NCBI RefSeq assembly: GCF_030052815.1
Contig: NC_079502.1
Location: 7,282,103 to 7,346,102 of the forward strand
Direction: 5' to 3'
DNA: 64,000 nucleotides
Source: Hevea brasiliensis
Lineage: Eukaryota > Streptophyta > Magnoliopsida > Malpighiales > Euphorbiaceae
Part shown: one piece after another, positions 34,704-48,070 of the stretch
Layout: every line of letters starts with the position of its first letter
Numbering within the stretch: the first letter of the stretch is position 1
Program-made: the position numbers and the translations under genes
The notes under the pieces: model-generated
What the model was told of the DNA's origin: nothing
The model's input: only the letters and a program-made list of their open reading frames with translations
Databases searched by the model: none

Positions 34704-34850
34704 AATAATAAAAAATATTTTTCATATATAAGTTATTTTCTACGAAATAAATGAAGGCTCAATATATGAATTTTGTTTTTATAACAACATTTATTTAAAA
34801 ATTTTATCATTGATTAAAAATGTGATGTTCCATAAAATTTCACTCCAGGC

Positions 34851-35073
34851 CTATTTGGCATTACTTTTAAAATTACTGTTAAAAAATTATTTTTTTAAAT
34901 ATACTAATTAAATAGTATTAAAAAATAATTTAAAATTAAATTTGATAAATTTTAATCAAGAGAATACTAAAATAATAAAATAATTTTTTTTAAATTAATT
35001 TTTCAATAGCATCTAAAATGATACTTTTATTTAGAAAAATAGTTTTAAATCTTTAAAAATAATACCAAACAGA
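34851..35073. mobile_element. Short MITE-like inverted-repeat element
   Basis: The left end (ctatttggcattacttttaaa) and the reverse complement of the right end (ctgtttggtattatttttaaa) match closely over about 21 bp. The interior is AT-rich and non-coding. The target duplication is not clear. Confidence 0.5.
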
Positions 35074-36450
35074 TACTTCCTAAACGAAATTTTGAAATAT
35101 AAAACGCGAGATTTCAAAATATAAAATTGGGAGGAACTATAGAAGATGTGCAATTTTTAACAATGTATGAATTTTTGTTTGTTTTTGTCAATCAAATAAT
35201 AAAATTTAATAAAATTTGTAAATTTTGTGAAAATTTACATTTAAAATCCTTAGATTTAAACATTGTTATAAGAGTAAGCAAAATTCAGTTTAATCTATAA
35301 AAATTGATTGAATTGATTTAATTTTTTAAATTATTAGATTATATTTAAAAAAAGATTAATTTGATTTATTTTTTAAGAAAAATTAATAAAATTAAATTGA
35401 ATAATTTAATTTTTAATTAATTATTATCAAATCTCAAATTATAATTAAAATAAGAAATATAATTGAACTTATCACAAAATGAGTAAAAAAAACCTCAAAT
35501 GCTCAACCTCGTAAATCGAATCAAATAAAATAAAATTAATTTTATTTAATTTTTTTAAATTTAATTTAATTTGTTAAAAATTATAATTTAATTATTTAAT
35601 TTATTTTTAGCAAACTATTCAATTTAATCTCTATATTTATCGAGAAAGTTTAATTTAACTTACTTTCAACTTTTTGTTTAAATTAACTCAAAAATTTTAA
35701 TTTAAATTCAATTTAATCTAAAAATTAAAATTTATGGAGTAAATATTTTGATTTCTTAATTTTAGAATTAAATTTCTTAATTTAAGCTTAAAATTAAAAA
35801 GTTTAAATTCTTATTTTGTTTGATTTTTAAATTAAATTTAGTTTAAATTGAAAATTTTAAATTAATTTAAATAAAAAATTAAAAATAAATTAAATTAAAT
35901 TTTCTTAATAAATATAGGGTGTAATTAAACTTTTAACTATTTATTTTTTGATTATAAAATTAATTTAATTTATCAAAAATTATAAATTTATTTAATTATT
36001 TAAATTTAAAAAACGAATTAAATCGAATTGAATTGATCAACGTCACTTGTAAGTTTCCCTAATGAATTTTCCCAACTTCACATTCGATTGAAGTCCGTCG
36101 CAGGCTCGTAGCGGGCCTTGCCAATGCGCGAGCCAATTTATTATGTCCGTCTGGCATGGCTTTCATCCTACGTGAATTCAGCGCATGTCACAGTCACACA
36201 AACACTTAGACATCGAACACCTATACCCCCCCCTTTAACTCCACCCCAATCATCAATCACCTATCTGCGACTCCCCAACTCGCGCGTGCTCGTGAGCTGT
36301 TTCCCTTTCATATTATAACTTGTTCGCTACTTAACCTCTCGAAAGCGCAGTGACCGCCCGAACCCATTAAATGTTACACACTTCGTCTCCGAACCTAACT
36401 CCGAACCAGAGGCGCATTATAAATAAGAAAAAAAAGAGACCTGCACCTCC
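35074..36450. other. AT-rich spacer, then upstream region of the LUH-like gene
   Basis: Very AT-rich to about 36040, then a C-rich, pyrimidine-rich region (36050-36450) that fits the promoter and start of the leader of the LUH gene. No separate gene is supported. Confidence 0.45.
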
Positions 36451-37044
36451 ACGGTGGCACCATAATGAGCTTTCGGCGAATGTCACTCCATGCTACCGAT
36501 TCAGTTCTGCTTTTTCTCTCGCACTGTTAAAGTTCGAGCTGTTCTACTTCGGTTACACTCAAACGGAGTCTTCAATCGCCATTTTTTTTGTCAGCTTCGG
36601 CAATTCAAGACTAAGTCGAAACTGGTAAGAGTTGTATGGAATTCTCGGTTTTTGAGCTAATTTTTCTTTTTGGCTGATTTTTTTGCTAATTTTTGTTTAT
36701 TTTTTTAGCTGATCTTCTTTGAATTTAGCGTTTTCCATGTGGAGATCTTGCGAGATTACGTTGTAGTTCATCCATTCCAGTTGCAGAGCTTAAGTTTGAG
36801 TTTAATCAGACATTAGTAGAAGGATTTAGTGACTAATTTGCTCTTTTAAGAAATTAAGACAAGATTATATATGTTAAGCTTGGTTTATAGTTCCTTTATA
36901 TTTTCCTCAGCATCTTGTACTTTTATTTCCTTTTTTTGGTTGGAATTCTTATTTCGTAGGAGATATCTGAAGTAGTGATGCTTCTTTTCGCAGATAGGAG
37001 CAGTGATCACTTGTAATTCTTTAATCCGTTGAAAAAACGGAAAT
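36451..37044 (+). other. Spliced 5' leader of the LUH-like gene
   Basis: A donor (cgaaactg|gtaaga, exon end 36624) and an acceptor (tttcgcag|ataggagc, exon start 36994) define a leader intron of 369 bases before the ATG at 37045. The transcription start is a guess within the CT-rich part after about 36480. Confidence 0.55.
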
Positions 37045-40000
37045 ATGGGGCAGAATAATTGGGAAGCTGATAAGATGTACGTGTTATGTTTATTTTTGAT
37101 TTTGGTAATCAGTGTTAATAAGTTCATATCCAAGTTTTGTTTGTCTTTCAGTGTTATTAGCTAAATCATTCTAGTGATATTTACTTTTTTTCCTTTATAA
37201 GGCTTGATGTGTATATTCACGATTACCTGTTGAAGAGAAAATTGCATAATTCTGCAAAAGCTTTTATGACGGAAGGAAAGGTTGCCACAGATCCAGTAGG
37301 TAATGGTTTTAGCTAGTTGGGCAACTTCAATATATTTTGTTCACATAATTGCCACCATACTATGCTATGATGAGACTGTTGACATTTCTTTAGTTAAGAA
37401 GTTTGTCTACAAAATTCAAACTTTAATTAGGTGGATGTGTAAATGACATACTCTTTATATTGTGATGCTTGGTATGCCATATTGAACTTTCAGAAAGTTT
37501 AAGTTATAAATTGTTTGTGCAGCCATTGATGCACCTGGAGGATTTCTATTTGAATGGTGGTCTGTATTTTGGGACATATTTATTGCAAGGACAAATGAGA
37601 AGCATTCTGAGGCTGCCGCAGCTTATATAGAGGTTTCTTTGATATCTTTTTTGATTTCTTGATTTGGTGTTACTGTTTTCTGTGGTCGAGAAGATAAGTT
37701 ATGTGCAATCACTTCAATTTTCATTTTCTAACTTTAATTTCTATGGAAAATAGGCACAGCAAATCAAGGCGAGGGAGCAGCAACTGCAAATGCAACAGTT
37801 GCAACTAATGCAATATCACAATGCTCAGTTGCAACGTAGGGACCCTAATCATCCAGCTCTTGCTGGTTCTATAAATGCTATTAACTCTGAAGGAATGATG
37901 GGGCAGCCATCAGCCAGTGTCTTGGCTATGAAAATGTATGAAGAACGAATAAAACATCCACATTCTTTGGACTCAGAGAAATCACCAGCTTTAATAGATG
38001 CTAATAGGGTGGCCCTCTTCAAATCAGCAACCAGTCAGCACGCGTATATAACATTTACTTTTCAATTTTTCTTTAATTAAGTGCATACTGGACCTCTATT
38101 TTGAAATTCATTCAACTTGGTTGGAATGGATTATGAATTTCTTTATTTCTTGTGAATTCAGCCAGCTGTTACAGGGTAATTCTGGGAACATGTCTGCAGC
38201 TTTGCAGCAGATCCAGGCACAAACCTCATTGACAACTGTAATTACTTGGACAAGAACCTGTGCTTTTAGTTTGCTAATTTCTGTGATTGTTTCATTATTT
38301 CTGTTCATCTAGAATGTCCAATCCACCAGTTGTGACCTGTTTCACACGTGGAGTTTGTAGGACATCAAAGGTGAAGTTAACTTGGGCCCAACTCAGAAAA
38401 GTTTGCCGATGGAACCCTCATCAATCAATGGACAAGCAATTTTACAATCAAAGTCCGGAATAAGTGGTGCAGGTAATTATAGGAAGAGATTGTCTTATGA
38501 AAGTTTTTGACCATTTACATGAGTAGAGTACACTTTAATTTTGCCCATAAAATTTTATATACAACATGGATTTGCAAACAAGGGTCCACAATTATTGTTT
38601 CTGTTATTATTCTCGTACTGAGACATGGTAGCTTAATTGAATAAATGTTTAATAAGAGAGAATTCAGTAGAAATTTTGCCATTTAGGATTTCTGTCTCAA
38701 CTGGTCCAAATTTAGGTAGTTTAACCTAGACAATGTTAATATCTAAAATCTGAGTTTTTAATACTTGAACAGACCTAGCTGGTCTCTTCTGATGTTATTA
38801 TCTATATGGATCTGTGTGGCTGTGTATTGGATTCCATGACATATACCACGGTAAAAACCCATTAAGGATGGATGCCACATTGAAAATCATCATAGATTTT
38901 AATCATAGTGATTAGGTTCAAATACTGCCAAAGGCAATTATGAAATATGGTGATTCTTATAGATTGAGAAATAGATAGAGCTGTCAAGTACTGACACATT
39001 ATGATGGATATGGGCACTCATGATGGGTCCCTAACCCAAGCCCATAAAATATAAGACAAGGCCCATGATGGGTCTATATACTAAGCTTATGCACTTAGCC
39101 TTATCTATGAGCGGCTGTTGAAACAAATTGAAAACTGCAAATGGAGCAGTTTTTGACAACTAAGAGACATGCTATAGTGGTACATATATATTTGATCAGA
39201 AACTTTAAAGTTAAGTGAAGTGCATGATATGGAGAAGGCTAGTGTGAGAACAAAGTGGTAGTGTTGCTTGGAGCAAAACTGAAGCAGGAGCAAGTAAGCA
39301 ATCATAAGGCTCTTGGTGCATTATTGTGCTGTAATCTTTCTCAAATTATTTCTGTGGGAACCACTGCAAGTCCAGGTAACATTGAGACTGTGATTTTTAT
39401 GCATGGTTCAAGTTATTGTGACCATGTACAGACCATGTGATGCAAGGTTGGTTTTATGAGTTTAATATGCATGAATGATAATATGCACATGTATACTTTG
39501 ATCTTGGCTTGTATATATGTCTAACATTGGTATCAGAGCCTTGCTACCTGTTATTCTTGGTCTATAGATGATTATTAACGTGATAAATATTTGTTAGAAT
39601 GATAGAAATGGTGTTTGGCTTTTTCTGTTACAATTCTGGATATATGTAAAATATGTTCGTCATGCTTAATTTGGACCTTCAAAACTTGTTTTGTATTTAT
39701 CTATTGGATGTGTTTTTTATACCATATGAAACTAGAGATTCCAATCTTTTTATAGATATATGGTATGCCTTTTTGGATAAAAACCAAGAAAGTTATAGGC
39801 TTGTAAAATCCAAAAAAAAAAATCCGAGTTGTGGAATTTTTTAAGAACATGATCAAGTTACCTACTTTGAGCTTATATACCTCTTTGTATACTTATCCAT
39901 TGTGAGTTTTGTCTATACCATGTTAAACTAGACATTTCTAGCTTTCTATAGGTATATAGATTGTTCATTTTGGATTTAATATAAGAAAGTTATAGCCTTA

Positions 40001-43000
40001 CAAACTTAGCTAAAAATTAAACGAAATCTAGAATTTTTTGGAACCTAGGAGAGATTGAAGAAGATCCATCTTGGTCCTGTTTCAATCTCAGCTTAGGTAG
40101 TTTGTTCTAAAACGTCAACTTAGTGCCCTTATTTCACAACTTAGTGCCCTTATTTCTCAAAATAGATTGTTCTAGCTTTCTATAGGTATATAGACTGTTC
40201 ATTTTGGATTTAATATAAGAAAGTTATAGCCTTACAAACTTAGCTAAAAATTAAATGAAATCTAGAATTTTTTGGAACCTAGGAGAGATTGAAGAAGACC
40301 CATCTTGGTCCTGTTTCAATCTCAGCTTAGGTAGTTTGTTCTAAAACGTCAACTTAATGCCCTTATTTCACAAAATAGGTAGTCCAAATTATTTAAAGCA
40401 CCTAAAACCCCCCACTGGAAGAAATACGATTGCCGAAAACGCCTGGAGCGCAGTGCGTGGCACACATGCCCGCATCGACATGTGTGAAGGAGGGGCCATG
40501 TGCAGCATGCTAGGCTTGGCGCACTTAGCCTAGGTGCACTGGAATTGGGGCACCAAGCCCAGGCTTGTGCCTAGCTCAACCCTGATCCAACCACATATTT
40601 TAAAAAAAATAATAATAAAAAAGGGAAAATAAAAAAAAATCACTGGAAAGAATTATAATAAGGTCTGTTTTTTTAAAAAAAATATTGGTGACATAAAAAA
40701 ATTAATTTTTTTGGCATTTCTTTATTTTTATTTATTTAAATATTTATTTAAAAATTCATAAATATTATTTAAATTGATAAAAAATTCAGAACAATGTCCA
40801 AAAATATTATTTTTATTATTCCTTTTATTGTCACTAGAAATATTTTTATTTATAAAAAATATATAGTTATTTTTATTTTTTTTTATTTTTCCCTTTTTTT
40901 TTCAGAAAATGGTGCTACTCCTCTTAGTATTTTCATTGCTTACTACAGAGCTAGGGTGGATGAGATTATTAGAGAGTTAATCATACTTGAAATGGATCCT
41001 AAGGATACTCCTGATGAAATTGAGCGTCTTGTGCATCACATAATCACTGTAAACAAGAGGATGCAAACAATTATTTGGGAATGAAATTTTTTTGCGTGAT
41101 AATGATTAATGAGAAATATGGGGCACTAAGGTCGCATTGCTTGATCCGAACCTAATAGGAATGCTTTATTCTATTGGGGTTTTGGTGAATGGGTTTTGTA
41201 GACGTTTGGTCATGGATTTTATCAAGGAATATGCAAAATGGGCTGCTAAAAGACTGCGAGTATTTCACTCAGTCTATCTAAATGTGAAAAAAAAAAAAAA
41301 ATCCTTGACTAAGACAATACTTTCTAAAGTGGACTGTGAGCTAAAACTTAAACTTTATGATGCTATTAAAGCATTTATGCCTGTGACTAGGGTCTATATT
41401 AGACGTTAGGTAAACTTTTCGTTGTTTCTATTTCCTTTTGAATATTTTGATATTGTTACTGTTAGTTGAATGTTGTTATTTTTTTTTTGTTTGTTGTGAA
41501 TATTGAACAGTGTTTATTTTTGTGATAATAAATGTTGTGTTATTTTATTTTCGCATATATTTATTTTTATATTATTGTTCAATTTTCATTTTTTCCTTTT
41601 ATTTATTTAATTATTTATTTTCTGTTAAATAATTAAATATAAGTTAAGGGAAAAAAATAAAATTTATTATAAGAATAAATTTATTAAATCTTAAATTATA
41701 AGTAGTTTAAGAATCAAATCTTATATAATTATTTGCGTCCTCTTGTTCACAATGATTACATGATGCAAAAGACACTCAGTTTCATTAAAAGTATGCTTAG
41801 GATGTATTTCAAGTGTGATCAGCTCTTTAATCATCCCATCTACTCTATCTTTCTACTAAGTAGTTAAGGTTCTACGACTACACACCATTTGCACCATTTT
41901 TTTTTTGGAAAAAAGGAAGTAAAAATAAGATCCTATTAAACAAAAAAATAATTATATGTTTTTTTATAAATAAAAATATTTTTAGTGACATAAATTGAAA
42001 GGAATAATAAAAAAAAAATTTTTGGACTTTTTCTGAATTTTTGTCAATTTAAATAATATTTTATGAATATTTAAATAAATAAAAATAAAGAAGTGCCCAA
42101 AAATATTTTGTCACCAATATTTTTTTTAAAAAAATTTGGACCTTATTAGAATTTTTGGCTAGTGAAAAAATTCCTCAAAAAATATATATTTTTTTAATTT
42201 TTCTTTTTTTTATTTATTTATTTTTCTTTTAAATTGTGGCTAGACGAGGGCTGAGCCAGGTTTAAGCTAGAGCTGTCAGAATGCTACAGGAAATTTTGAG
42301 ACCTTTGCGAATTTGCTGGGCTTTGTTTGCTGACCTGCCAAATAGGGATAACTGACCTTATATTTGCGTAAAATAAACCAGAAAATATCTGTGATAGAAT
42401 AGCCTGTCCTATCTTATTTGCCCATTGGCTTGTATTTCTGGTTTAGCAGTTGTTTCCCTGTCCATGTGTTTAAAATGCTACTTTCATGTTCTTTTTCAGA
42501 CGTGTGACTTTTCCCCTTGTCTTTCTTTCACAAAGGAAATCATTATGCCATTTACTTCCTAAGGGATTAGGTTAAGTAACCTTGTTAAACTTTGTTTGGA
42601 AAGATTGCTATCTCTGATTAGAGGGGAAAATTGATTCTTTTATTTTGCTCATTCAGGGTTGAACCAAGGTGTAACTGGTCTTCAATTAAAGGGTTGGCCA
42701 TTAACTGTAAGTTTATTTGGTTTTTCTTCTGCTGGATATTCTATGCATCTTTTATTTGCAAATTTCCATTCCCATGACCACAGAGCAAACCAATTCTTCA
42801 GGGAATTGACCAATTACGGCCAGGTTTGGGTGTACAAGTGCAGAAACCTTGTCTGCAGACCCAAAATCAGTTTCTTTTGGCTTCGCAACAACAGCAGGTG
42901 GCACAAGCGCAAGCACCATGCAGCCTCGGGAATTCAAGTAACTTTGGAGACATGGATCCACGAAGGCTAAATCAGTTGCCTAGGGGTAGCTTGAATACAA

Positions 43001-46000
43001 AAGATGGTCAATCCACAAGAAATGATGGGTCAATATGCTCTCCTGTGCAATCAAGCTCGCCAAAGGTTTGAACTCTTAATTAATCATTTGCAATGTAAGA
43101 GCACACTTCGTTTATCAAGTCTTAACTATTGAAATTTATTTAACATTTACAGTAAATAGTCCCTTTTAAAATTAATGGGAAATTTTGCTTTCATCTAAAT
43201 ATTGCATATACTTTGATCACAGCAAGAAACCTTATCTGAAATTTAATGGCCAAATAATTGAATTAATCATGTCATTCATGTTTGATGGTGTGAAATTAGA
43301 GAAGAAGAAGAAGAAGAAGAAGAAGAAGAAGAAGGGAAGAGAATTGGAATGAATTGCTTAATTTTTTTGTCAAGATACTGGGATTTTATAGAGGAATATA
43401 TTGAAATAATACAGTCAGTATCTATAACTATTCCTATGATCTGTGCATGATTCTATCCTTAGTGATCTGCGTAATCCTAACCTAAAATACATAATACAAT
43501 TCCATAATTCTAGCTTATGATTTAACAGATGGTAAGATAAAAAAAAAAAATTATTTATTGCAACAAGTATGGAAAATCAGCAGTGATTTTATCTGCTCCT
43601 CTCCCTCCTTCCGTTTCTCTCTTTTAATCTACTTGACTAATTAATAAATAAATAATTGATACAATGTAATACAATATATCTATCAAGTACATTTTTTACT
43701 GAATGATTTTTTAAACATTTTAGCAACCGTAGATAGTGGTATTCATTGACTATTAGCCATCAACTATCAACTACTTTTTGAGGATATATCTTGTGATAGT
43801 TTTCTTCAGTTGACCAAGTCAAACATCTCTCAATTTTAGCAGATATAATCCTTCGGATGTATTGTTGCCCTTGTCTATTAAATTACCTTTTGAGAAATAG
43901 AAAGCTTGGCTCTCGATGATAATATTAATGAATTTTCAGTCTTATGTATAATGACTTGGTACTTGTAGATTAGTTGACACCATTTATTTTTGAAAGGCTC
44001 TAGAATAAGAGAAAGCAACTTGTTTGTCCTCAAGTGTGGAGTGGCATAAAGCATTATTTTTTGCTTCACTGACTTGTACATGTGAAAAGCTATCTGATAC
44101 ATGTGTACATGATTGGCCCTTTGTTTGCCAAGCAGGGTTGTGCATTCTTGTGTTTGGACTTCTCTTGCCTCTGTCTTTTATGCGTATATTGATTTAGAAC
44201 AACTCAATCATCATATGTTAATTCATCAAAAGGAAAGTCAAACATTGTAAGGTAAAAGCCCCTTCAGTCTAGAAGTGATAACGAAGTCACGCCAATGTTA
44301 TGCTTTCTGCAAAATAGGAAGATCATTGACTTCAATCTTTTTCATTTCGCTTTTCTATTTTAGATTTGGGTTTGCAGACACTATTGAAAGGAACAATACA
44401 CTAAACCATGCTTGTTAATGTATTAGTATCGGACTATTTAAGAGTGTATATGCAATGCATTTCCATCCATGTTTCTTTTTCTTATAATCACATTTATATA
44501 GCACAGCAAGTATGACTTTCTAAGCTGTGCACTTGTGTCCCTGAAATTCTGATCTATTCTAAATGCATCTCTGAAATCTTTTATGAAATTTTATATTGGA
44601 TTTGGTCACCATTGCTCTGTGTCATCCTTTCTAGCAGTACTGATTTAGAACTCTGGAGTCTTTAATTGGTTGTACATACCTTATTGCTAAATATTTGGCG
44701 CACTGTTAAACAGATGAAGATGGCCCAGATGCAGCATTCTTCCTCTGAACAGCAGGACCAATTGCAGCAGCAACAGCAGCCGCAACAGGTTGTCCTTATT
44801 GACAATTAGTTTAAATAACTTACTTTACGAGCTGATCCATGCACAATATTTGCAACTGTAGTGCAATTTGCACTACAATGTTGTGCTTTCTAACTAGAAT
44901 AACTGCAAAAATTTATTGTCCCAACAATACTCTAGTGGCTGGCTGCAGGGTAACAGGAAAAGGAAGCAACACTCTTCTTCTGGAGCTGCCAACAGCATTG
45001 GTACAGGGAATACTGTGGGTCCTTCACCCAATTCTCCTCCATCAACTCATACCCCTGGTGATGGAATAGCGACGGCGAGCAGTTTGCAGCATGTTAACAG
45101 TGTTTCAAAAGGCTTGATGATGTATGGTCCGGAGGGTTCAGGAGGTTTTGCATCATCTTCCAACATGCTGGTATATTTGTTTTACTTATCCTGACATAAA
45201 AATAAGTAATTAAGTGAAGAAATCATATAGCAGGTACATCTGTAACATAATTGCAAGTATGAATTATGAGATGCTCTCTCTAGTTCTCAAGAATATATCA
45301 TGTATGACATGCTACGTTCTATGATATATTAATGTGTCCCTGCCAGTATAAAAATATCCGATTTGTTTCTTGTTATTTTATCAGAACTTTGTTGTTTAAA
45401 AGGATTTTCTTCCAATCCAACTGCATTTTGGATATTTTGTTTAAAAGGATGCCTTGATGACACCCTAGTGTAGAAATTACATAAAAATTAGCTTGACTAC
45501 TTTCTGAAGAGATCATTTTGTTAGTGCAGGAAGACATGGACCGCTTTGGAGATATTTCTAGTCTGGATGATATTGTGGTACAGTTTCTTCCACATGATGG
45601 AGGGGATGGAAGCAATTTATATGGAACACTAAAGCAAAGTTCCACTGAGCACCAAAAAGAGTCTACTAAAGGTATTCCACTGTGGCATCATTCTATTCTG
45701 TCTGTACAGAGTTGGAATGACTGTTACTTTCTACTTAAGCTGCGGTTAAAGTCTCACGTGCAGGTTTTACTTTTGGTGAGTTTGGTTGCATACGGACAAG
45801 AAATAGCAAGATCACTTGCTGTCATTTTTCTTCTGATGGAAAGTTGCTAGCCAGTGCTGGGCATGACAAGAAGGTATAGTGTATGATACTATATGTGGTA
45901 AAACATGTTTGAGAAAAATATTTTCCAGCCTGATAGGTTATCTCACTTATTACTCATAATAATGTCTCTGTTAAAAGATAAAGCGTTGCTTGAAATCCCA

Positions 46001-47905
46001 AGATCAGAGGCTAATTAGGTAACACAGGCAGTACCTCCTGCTGCTATTACAATAAAAGATCACCTTATGAAATCACAATGCCAAGGCACTGTCGAGGTTT
46101 TTGTGTTCATGTGTGTGACAACTGATAATCTCCTTTGTAATCTTCTATTATCAATTGTATGTAGCCTCTAGCATAGTAATATATTGGGTGTGAACTCAAA
46201 TAAGATCTGGTTCAATTACTTTGTCAGCAAATGAGCAAAAAAACACAGAAGTTAAGTACATAGAATGAGAATATGAGATTTAAAGCTAAAGATTATACAA
46301 GTTTCTTTTTGCTGTATGCATTAGGTTGTCCTGTGGAACATGGATACCCTGCAAACGGAGAACACCCCTGAAGAGCACAAACTAGTTATTACAGATGTTC
46401 GTTTTAGGCCAAATTCATCTCAGTTGGCCACAGCATCAGTTGATAAATCTGTTCGGCTATGGGATGCAGCCAATGTGAGTATCTTTTCTTACTCTTCATA
46501 AACCCAGTCTATTGCTGAAGCCTTTAGGCGTGGGCCTGGCATTGATGATATTTTTAATTGTAACATCTTAAGTAGCATTTAGAATCTTAGATCCTTTGTT
46601 TGCTTGCTGTGCTCTCAGTGTTCTGCCAATTATGTCTAATCCTTATCATAAACTGTCATGCACTCCCATTCCTTTGTTTTGCTTGCTCTGTGTTCAGTGT
46701 TCTGCCAATTATGCCTAATCCTTACCATAAACTGTCATGCATTCCCATTCATGGTACAATGATTTATTCTTTCATGTCTTTGTTGCAGCCAAGCTATTCC
46801 CTGCGTGCATACACAGGGCCCATGCCTGTCATGTCCCTTGACTTCCACCCTAAGAAAACTGATCTTTTCTGTTTTAGTGATAACGACAATGAAATCCGCT
46901 ATTTTAATATCAATCCATTCACATGCACTCGTGTTTCTAAGGTTTGTTCACTTAATTTATCTTTCCCATTAACTGTTTCATTTTTCATTAGTAAGATGCA
47001 ACAAATCATTGTCCTGTTTCAATCTTCTGCTCAGGGAGGCACTGCTTAAGTGAGATTTCAACCAAGAATTGGACATCTACTAGCAGCAGCATCGGATAAA
47101 GTAGTTTCCATCTTTGATGTTGAAACTGATAGGCAAACACTCTCATTCCAGGTATTGCATTTGAAATGGACTGTTTGTTGTTGGTGATTCTTGGCTGAGC
47201 TCAAGCTATATATACCCCATTGTAGATTGAATAATGAATTGTATGAAGGGTAGCTTTCAGAAAATCCTCTCTTTTTTATGTTTTATTGTTCATCATTCAT
47301 TTCCCCGTCTTAATTGCAGGGGCATTCTGAAATGGTAAACTACATATGCTGGGATGCAACTGGGGATATTCTGGCATCTGTTAGTCAGAACTTGGTGAAG
47401 ATTTGGTCTTTGGCCTCAGGGGAGTGCACTCATGAGTTTAGTTCTAATGGAAACCAGTTTCATTCTTGTGTTTTCCATCCAAGCTATTCAACTCTCCTGG
47501 TGATAGGAGGAATCTCGGTAGGTATAGGCAAACTTTTATAATGACTTGCCAGAGACACTATATATAGTAGGAGGCATCATGATGCTTTTCTTCATGGTTT
47601 ACAAATAGGCTTTGTGATATTTGTTTGAATCTAGTGTAAGGTGTCGATATTTTATACACATGATATATCATGTAGGCATCCCAATATCATGGTGGCTTTC
47701 TCAAATGGTGGATATAGTTCTAATTATTTTATTTCTTGAAAAAATAAAATTGCGGCTGCAGTCTTTGGAGCTATGGAACATCGCAGAGAATAAGAGTATG
47801 ACAATTCCAGCACATGAAAACATAATTTCAGCCTTGGCACAGTCACCTGTCAATGGAATGGTAGCTTCCGCAAGTCATGATACTTCTGTTAAGCTATGGA
47901 AATGA
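37045..47905 (+). CDS. LUH: LEUNIG_HOMOLOG-type transcriptional corepressor, with a premature stop
   Basis: Seventeen coding exons: 37045-37076, 37202-37299, 37523-37632, 37754-38043, 38162-38237, 38361-38472, 42657-42706, 42802-43065, 44714-44788, 44949-45170, 45530-45671, 45764-45873, 46325-46474, 46789-46941, 47035-47151, 47320-47517, 47762-47905. Together they span 781 codons. Residues 1-~87 are the LUFS/LisH domain ([20 protein letters not shown] ... [14 protein letters not shown]), which in Gro/Tup1-type plant corepressors binds SEUSS-like adaptors. A Gln-rich middle follows, with the RKRK motif, then seven WD40-type repeats from ~500. LUH acts in the nucleus in flower, seed-coat mucilage and auxin control. 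All splice sites look usable, but codon 633 is TAA (47047-47049) where the context GGTA-VRFQPR suggests Gln. The predicted product lacks its last ~148 residues, including three WD repeats. Confidence 0.9.
38982..39540 (+). mobile_element. Orphan LTR and primer-binding site of an LTR retrotransposon
   Basis: A segment of about 545 bp starts TGTCAAGTACTGACA and ends GTCTAACA. It is followed by TTGGTATCAGAGCC, the initiator Met tRNA primer-binding site used by many plant LTR elements. No coding domain or 3' LTR follows. The LTR borders are inferred from TG...CA next to the primer-binding site. Confidence 0.55.
39937..40372. repeat. Tandem duplication, period 234 bp
   Basis: A segment starting tctagctttctataggtata at 39937 repeats at 40171 with very few differences over about 200 bp. 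A third, much more diverged copy is detectable at about 39700-39830. Confidence 0.85.
40560..42265. mobile_element. Element with ~300-bp terminal inverted repeats and an exon-like interior
   Basis: About 40565-40880 and 41930-42262 are inverted copies (for example 'ttggtgacataaa ... ggcatttctttatttttattt' against 'aaataaaaataaagaagtgcccaaaaatattttgtcaccaa'). The 1-kb interior contains two protein-like stretches: 40900-41084 ([31 protein letters not shown]), preceded by a good acceptor (ttttttttcag), and 41137-41409 ([20 protein letters not shown], ending [10 protein letters not shown]). I recognise neither as a transposase. A Mutator-like or Pack-type element with captured host exons would fit; the borders are approximate. 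Confidence 0.6.
43300..43335. repeat. (GAA)n microsatellite in a LUH intron
   Basis: About eleven GAA/AAG triplets in a row inside the intron between coding exons 8 and 9. Confidence 0.9.
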
Positions 47906-48031
47906 GTCCAGATGTTAGTTTTGCAGAAATCTGGATTTCAAGCAATGGCACGGGTGGTTACGGGTTACATCACTTACGCCTTTTTTTTTTTCCCTTAATC
48001 CTACATAAATGTATTAATTGCTTAATGTGTA

Positions 48032-48070
<39 letters not shown>

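Larger units (their letters stand above)
38473..42656 (+). other. 4.2-kb intron of the LUH-like gene filled with mobile DNA
   Basis: The flanking exons join as [13 protein letters not shown] in frame, so this is one intron. It holds an LTR with primer-binding site (38982-39540), a 234-bp tandem duplication (39937-40372) and an element with long inverted repeats (about 40560-42265). All other introns of the gene are under 1.7 kb. Confidence 0.85.

Noticed and set aside
39528..39540. tRNA-like sequence (ggtatcagagcc)
   Set aside because: It is only the primer-binding site complementary to the 3' end of initiator Met tRNA, with no cloverleaf around it.
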